A DNA stretch of 9,820 nt from positions 1-9,820 of the forward strand of contig CALKDJ010000074.1 in the NCBI GenBank assembly GCA_938084195.1, in the 5' to 3' direction. Origin of the DNA: an uncultured Methylophilaceae bacterium (lineage in GTDB: Bacteria; Pseudomonadota; Gammaproteobacteria; Burkholderiales; Methylophilaceae). Both the position numbers and the translations under genes were made by a program. The notes under the pieces were generated by a model. That model searched no databases, had not been told where the DNA came from, and saw nothing but the letters and a program-made list of their open reading frames with translations. Below are positions 6,951 to 9,820 of the stretch, one piece after another; position 1 is the first letter of the stretch; every line of letters begins with the position of its first letter.

Positions 6951-6967
6951 AATTCTATCCTAGAATT
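6951..6967. repeat. Perfect 7-bp inverted repeat in the pssA leader region
   Basis: Arms AATTCTA (6951-6957) and TAGAATT (6961-6967) flank TCC. Read in the pssA direction this is a hairpin with a GGA loop ending 10 bases before the pssA ATG. A weak TATAAG at 6970-6975 would place a transcription start near or inside it, so it could be either a DNA operator or an mRNA leader hairpin. The protein that would bind it is unknown. Confidence 0.5.
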
Positions 6968-7002
6968 AACTTATATTCATCGTTATATGCTGTGAAAGTA
7001 TC

Positions 7003-7008
7003 TATAAT
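7003..7008 (+). promoter_or_regulatory. Candidate -10 box (TATAAT) for the tgt-yajC-secD operon
   Basis: A perfect TATAAT lies 31 bases before the tgt ATG, predicting a start near 7015 and a leader of about 25 bases. The -35 position (about 6980-6985, TCGTTA) does not resemble TTGACA, so the promoter is supported by the -10 box and location alone. Confidence 0.4.
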
Positions 7009-7027
7009 GACACTTATTACCTAGTAA

Positions 7028-8143
<1,116 letters not shown>

Positions 8144-8176
8144 AAGCTTGTCTTATGATAAAATCTAGCTCTTTTT

Positions 8177-8182
8177 AAGGAG
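8177..8182 (+). promoter_or_regulatory. Strong ribosome binding site of yajC (AAGGAG)
   Basis: TAAGGAG ends 8 bases before the yajC ATG, the best Shine-Dalgarno in the window. It confirms the yajC start and suggests higher translation than for the neighbouring tgt and secD, which lack comparable sites. Confidence 0.8.
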
Positions 8183-8190
8183 TAACAAAA

Positions 8191-8472
8191 ATGAATGAAG
8201 GTTTAATGAGCTTTTTACCATTTATCATAATTTTCGTCTTATTTTACTTTATGCTTATTCGTCCACAAATGAAACAAGCAAAAGAGCATCGTTCAATGCT
8301 TGATAGTCTAAAAAAGGGTGATGAAGTGGTTCTGAGTTCAGGCATTATTGCCAAAATCAATAGTCTCAGTGATCAATTTGCTATTGTCGAGATTGCAAAA
8401 GCAGTGGAAATTAAAATCCAAAAACCTACAATTCAAACTTTACTCCCTAAGGGTACCATTAAATCTATATAA
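8191..8472 (+). CDS. yajC: Sec translocon accessory subunit YajC
   Basis: A small inner-membrane protein that associates with SecDF and SecYEG during protein export and membrane insertion. It has one transmembrane helix at about 7-23 followed by the family hallmark IRPQ (23-26), then a cytosolic region with KKGDEVVLSSGIIAKI (41-56), typical of YajC. At 93 residues it is slightly shorter than the E. coli protein (110), mainly at the N-terminus. It lies between tgt and secD, as in most proteobacteria, and is followed 25 bases later by secD. Its role is accessory, and it is non-essential in E. coli. Confidence 0.95.
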   Translation: MNEGLMSFLPFIIIFVLFYFMLIRPQMKQAKEHRSMLDSLKKGDEVVLSSGIIAKINSLSDQFAIVEIAKAVEIKIQKPTIQTLLPKGTIKSI

Positions 8473-8497
8473 ATTTATTTCCCATAACCTTAAAACA

Positions 8498-9820
8498 ATG
8501 AATCAATTCGCTACCTGGAGATATGTAATTATAATCATCACCGTCATGATGAGTCTTGTTTACGCCTTACCAAATCTTTTTGGTGAATCTCCAGCCATTC
8601 AAATTATGTCTATAAAATCCGGGGAGAAAATTGAATCATCAGTTTTAGCTAATGTTGAAAGCAGTTTAATTGCAGAAAATATAAAAAATAATGGCATTAT
8701 AATTGAGCCACTTTACATTAAAGTTAAGTTTACCTCTGCCGATGATCAACTGGTAGCAAAAGCCAAAATTCAAGAAGTTTTAGGAGAAAAATATGTGGTT
8801 GCTCTCAATTTAATATCAAATTCACCTGATTGGTTAACCTCTATAGGTGCACTACCAATGTATTTGGGATTAGATCTGAGAGGTGGAGTTCATTTTCTAA
8901 TGCAACTTGACCTATCTAAAGTATCGGATAGAAAAAGTGATGGACTGCTCAGGGATACCAGAAAATTATTGCGTGATGAAAAGATTAAATACTTTGGTTC
9001 AAAAAGAGTTAATAATGCTATTGAAATTAAATTTCGTAGTGAAAATGATTTAAATAAAGCAAAAGATCTTATTCGAAACCAAGGAGGTGGGAGAGACATT
9101 TTAGGTGGTCGAATTGCTAAAACTACAGAGGCATTTGAATTTTCTGAAATTATAAATGGAAATGAATACATACTTATTGTCAGAAATAACGATATTTCCA
9201 ATGAGGATACAGTTAGTTTCGCACTTCAACAAAACCTGGAGACATTACATAACCGTGTTAATGAATTGGGTGTAGCAGAACCTATTATTCAGCAACAAGG
9301 AGTAGATAGAATTGTTGTTCAACTTCCTGGAGTACAAGATACTGCAAAAGCAAAAGAAATTATAGGTAGGACAGCCATTCTTGAATTGCGGATGGTTGAT
9401 GAAGAACAATCAAATCCAGCTGACCTTGAAGGAATGGATCCAAAGGATGCCCCCCCAGGCACCGAACTTTTCAACGATCGTTTTGGTAATCCCTTATTGG
9501 TTAAAAAGGAGATAATTCTAACTGGTGAAAGGATAGTTAATGCTGGTCCTGGTGTCGATCAACAAACTGGCCAATCGATCGTATCCATTACTCTTGATGG
9601 GTCAGGTGCAAATATTTTTAAACAGGTGACTCGTGAAAATGTTGGTAAAAGAATTGCCCTACTGCTAATTGAAAAAAATATCACAGAAATCGTTACTGCT
9701 CCTGTTATCAAGTCCGAAATTGGCGGCGGGCGTGTTCAAATTACTGGAATGCGAAATGCTCAAGAAGCCACAGATGTTGCATTATTGTTGAGGGCTGGTT
9801 CCTTAGCGACTCCAATGGAA
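8498..9820 (+). CDS. secD: Protein translocase subunit SecD, 5' part (cut by window end)
   Basis: The frame is open for 441 codons from ATG 8498 to the last base, with no stop. SecD with SecF uses the proton motive force to pull exported proteins through SecYEG. Residues 9-24 form the first membrane helix, followed by PNLFGESPAIQI. The large periplasmic P1 region includes the hallmark LGLDLRGG (123-130), the HNRVNELGVAEPIIQQQG motif (251-268) and IVVQLPGV (272-279). GGGRVQITG lies at 409-417, then LLRAGSLATPM (430-440), the entry to the second membrane helix. The remaining helices, about 150-180 residues by comparison with E. coli SecD (615), and presumably secF lie beyond the window. No Shine-Dalgarno is evident before the ATG, so coupling to yajC 25 bases upstream is likely. 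The start matches SecD N-termini I know. Confidence 0.96.
   Translation, partial: MNQFATWRYVIIIITVMMSLVYALPNLFGESPAIQIMSIKSGEKIESSVLANVESSLIAENIKNNGIIIEPLYIKVKFTSADDQLVAKAKIQEVLGEKYVVALNLISNSPDWLTSIGALPMYLGLDLRGGVHFLMQLDLSKVSDRKSDGLLRDTRKLLRDEKIKYFGSKRVNNAIEIKFRSENDLNKAKDLIRNQGGGRDILGGRIAKTTEAFEFSEIINGNEYILIVRNNDISNEDTVSFALQQNLETLHNRVNELGVAEPIIQQQGVDRIVVQLPGVQDTAKAKEIIGRTAILELRMVDEEQSNPADLEGMDPKDAPPGTELFNDRFGNPLLVKKEIILTGERIVNAGPGVDQQTGQSIVSITLDGSGANIFKQVTRENVGKRIALLLIEKNITEIVTAPVIKSEIGGGRVQITGMRNAQEATDVALLLRAGSLATPME

Noticed and set aside
8890..9201. Minus-strand open frame of 103 codons inside secD
   Set aside because: It is fully antisense to a well-conserved SecD segment that includes much of P1, resembles no family, and is expected by chance opposite an AT-rich coding frame.
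9450..9456. Run of seven C in secD as a phase-variable or frameshift site
   Set aside because: The frame reads straight through with SecD-like sequence on both sides (DAPPGTELF), and a single 7-base run in a translocase gene is weak evidence; it is at most a place to check for sequencing error.

Overview
The window is AT-rich, densely packed bacterial DNA of ordinary chromosomal character. No stretch over 300 bases lacks a gene; the longest gap is about 185 bases (1554-1738) and it holds a tRNA. The gene set suggests a small-genome, AT-rich betaproteobacterium, possibly a Methylophilaceae/OM43-like freshwater or marine methylotroph. The grounds are a LeuA with the [11 protein letters not shown]-terminus, a type II (membrane) PssA directly followed by leuA, a 2-Cys OhrR, and ffh next to a YpjD-like gene. 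This placement is inference from remembered family features; no search was run.

Layout. Positions 3-3088 are all on the minus strand. In transcription order they hold ffh (signal recognition particle GTPase), tRNA-Lys(UUU) with its own strong promoter, ohrR (MarR-family peroxide sensor), and a secreted trypsin-like serine protease with a C-terminal TPR. A 77-base divergent promoter region (3089-3165) separates ffh from a plus-strand gene for an integral membrane protein of the cytochrome c assembly/YpjD family (3166-3960). That gene's end overlaps the end of a minus-strand operon by 9 bases. The operon, in transcription order, is pssA (phosphatidylserine synthase), leuA (2-isopropylmalate synthase) and a HAD-IB phosphatase. 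pssA overlaps leuA, and leuA and the HAD gene are 6 bases apart. A second divergent intergenic region (6941-7039) separates pssA from a plus-strand operon of tgt (queuine tRNA-ribosyltransferase), yajC and secD, the last cut by the right end of the window.

Themes. Ffh delivers membrane and secretory proteins co-translationally, and YajC/SecD assist the Sec translocon. PssA starts phosphatidylethanolamine synthesis, LeuA commits carbon to leucine, and Tgt modifies tRNA. The protease and OhrR are the most accessory-looking genes.

I found no phage, IS element, CRISPR array, toxin-antitoxin pair or undescribed multi-gene system. The points most worth a second look are local: a TTG start for leuA supported by a Shine-Dalgarno and by metal-ligand numbering; a 2-Cys OhrR without a neighbouring ohr, with a dyad and a possible leaderless promoter; a dyad with a GGA loop just before pssA; and the protease-TPR gene.
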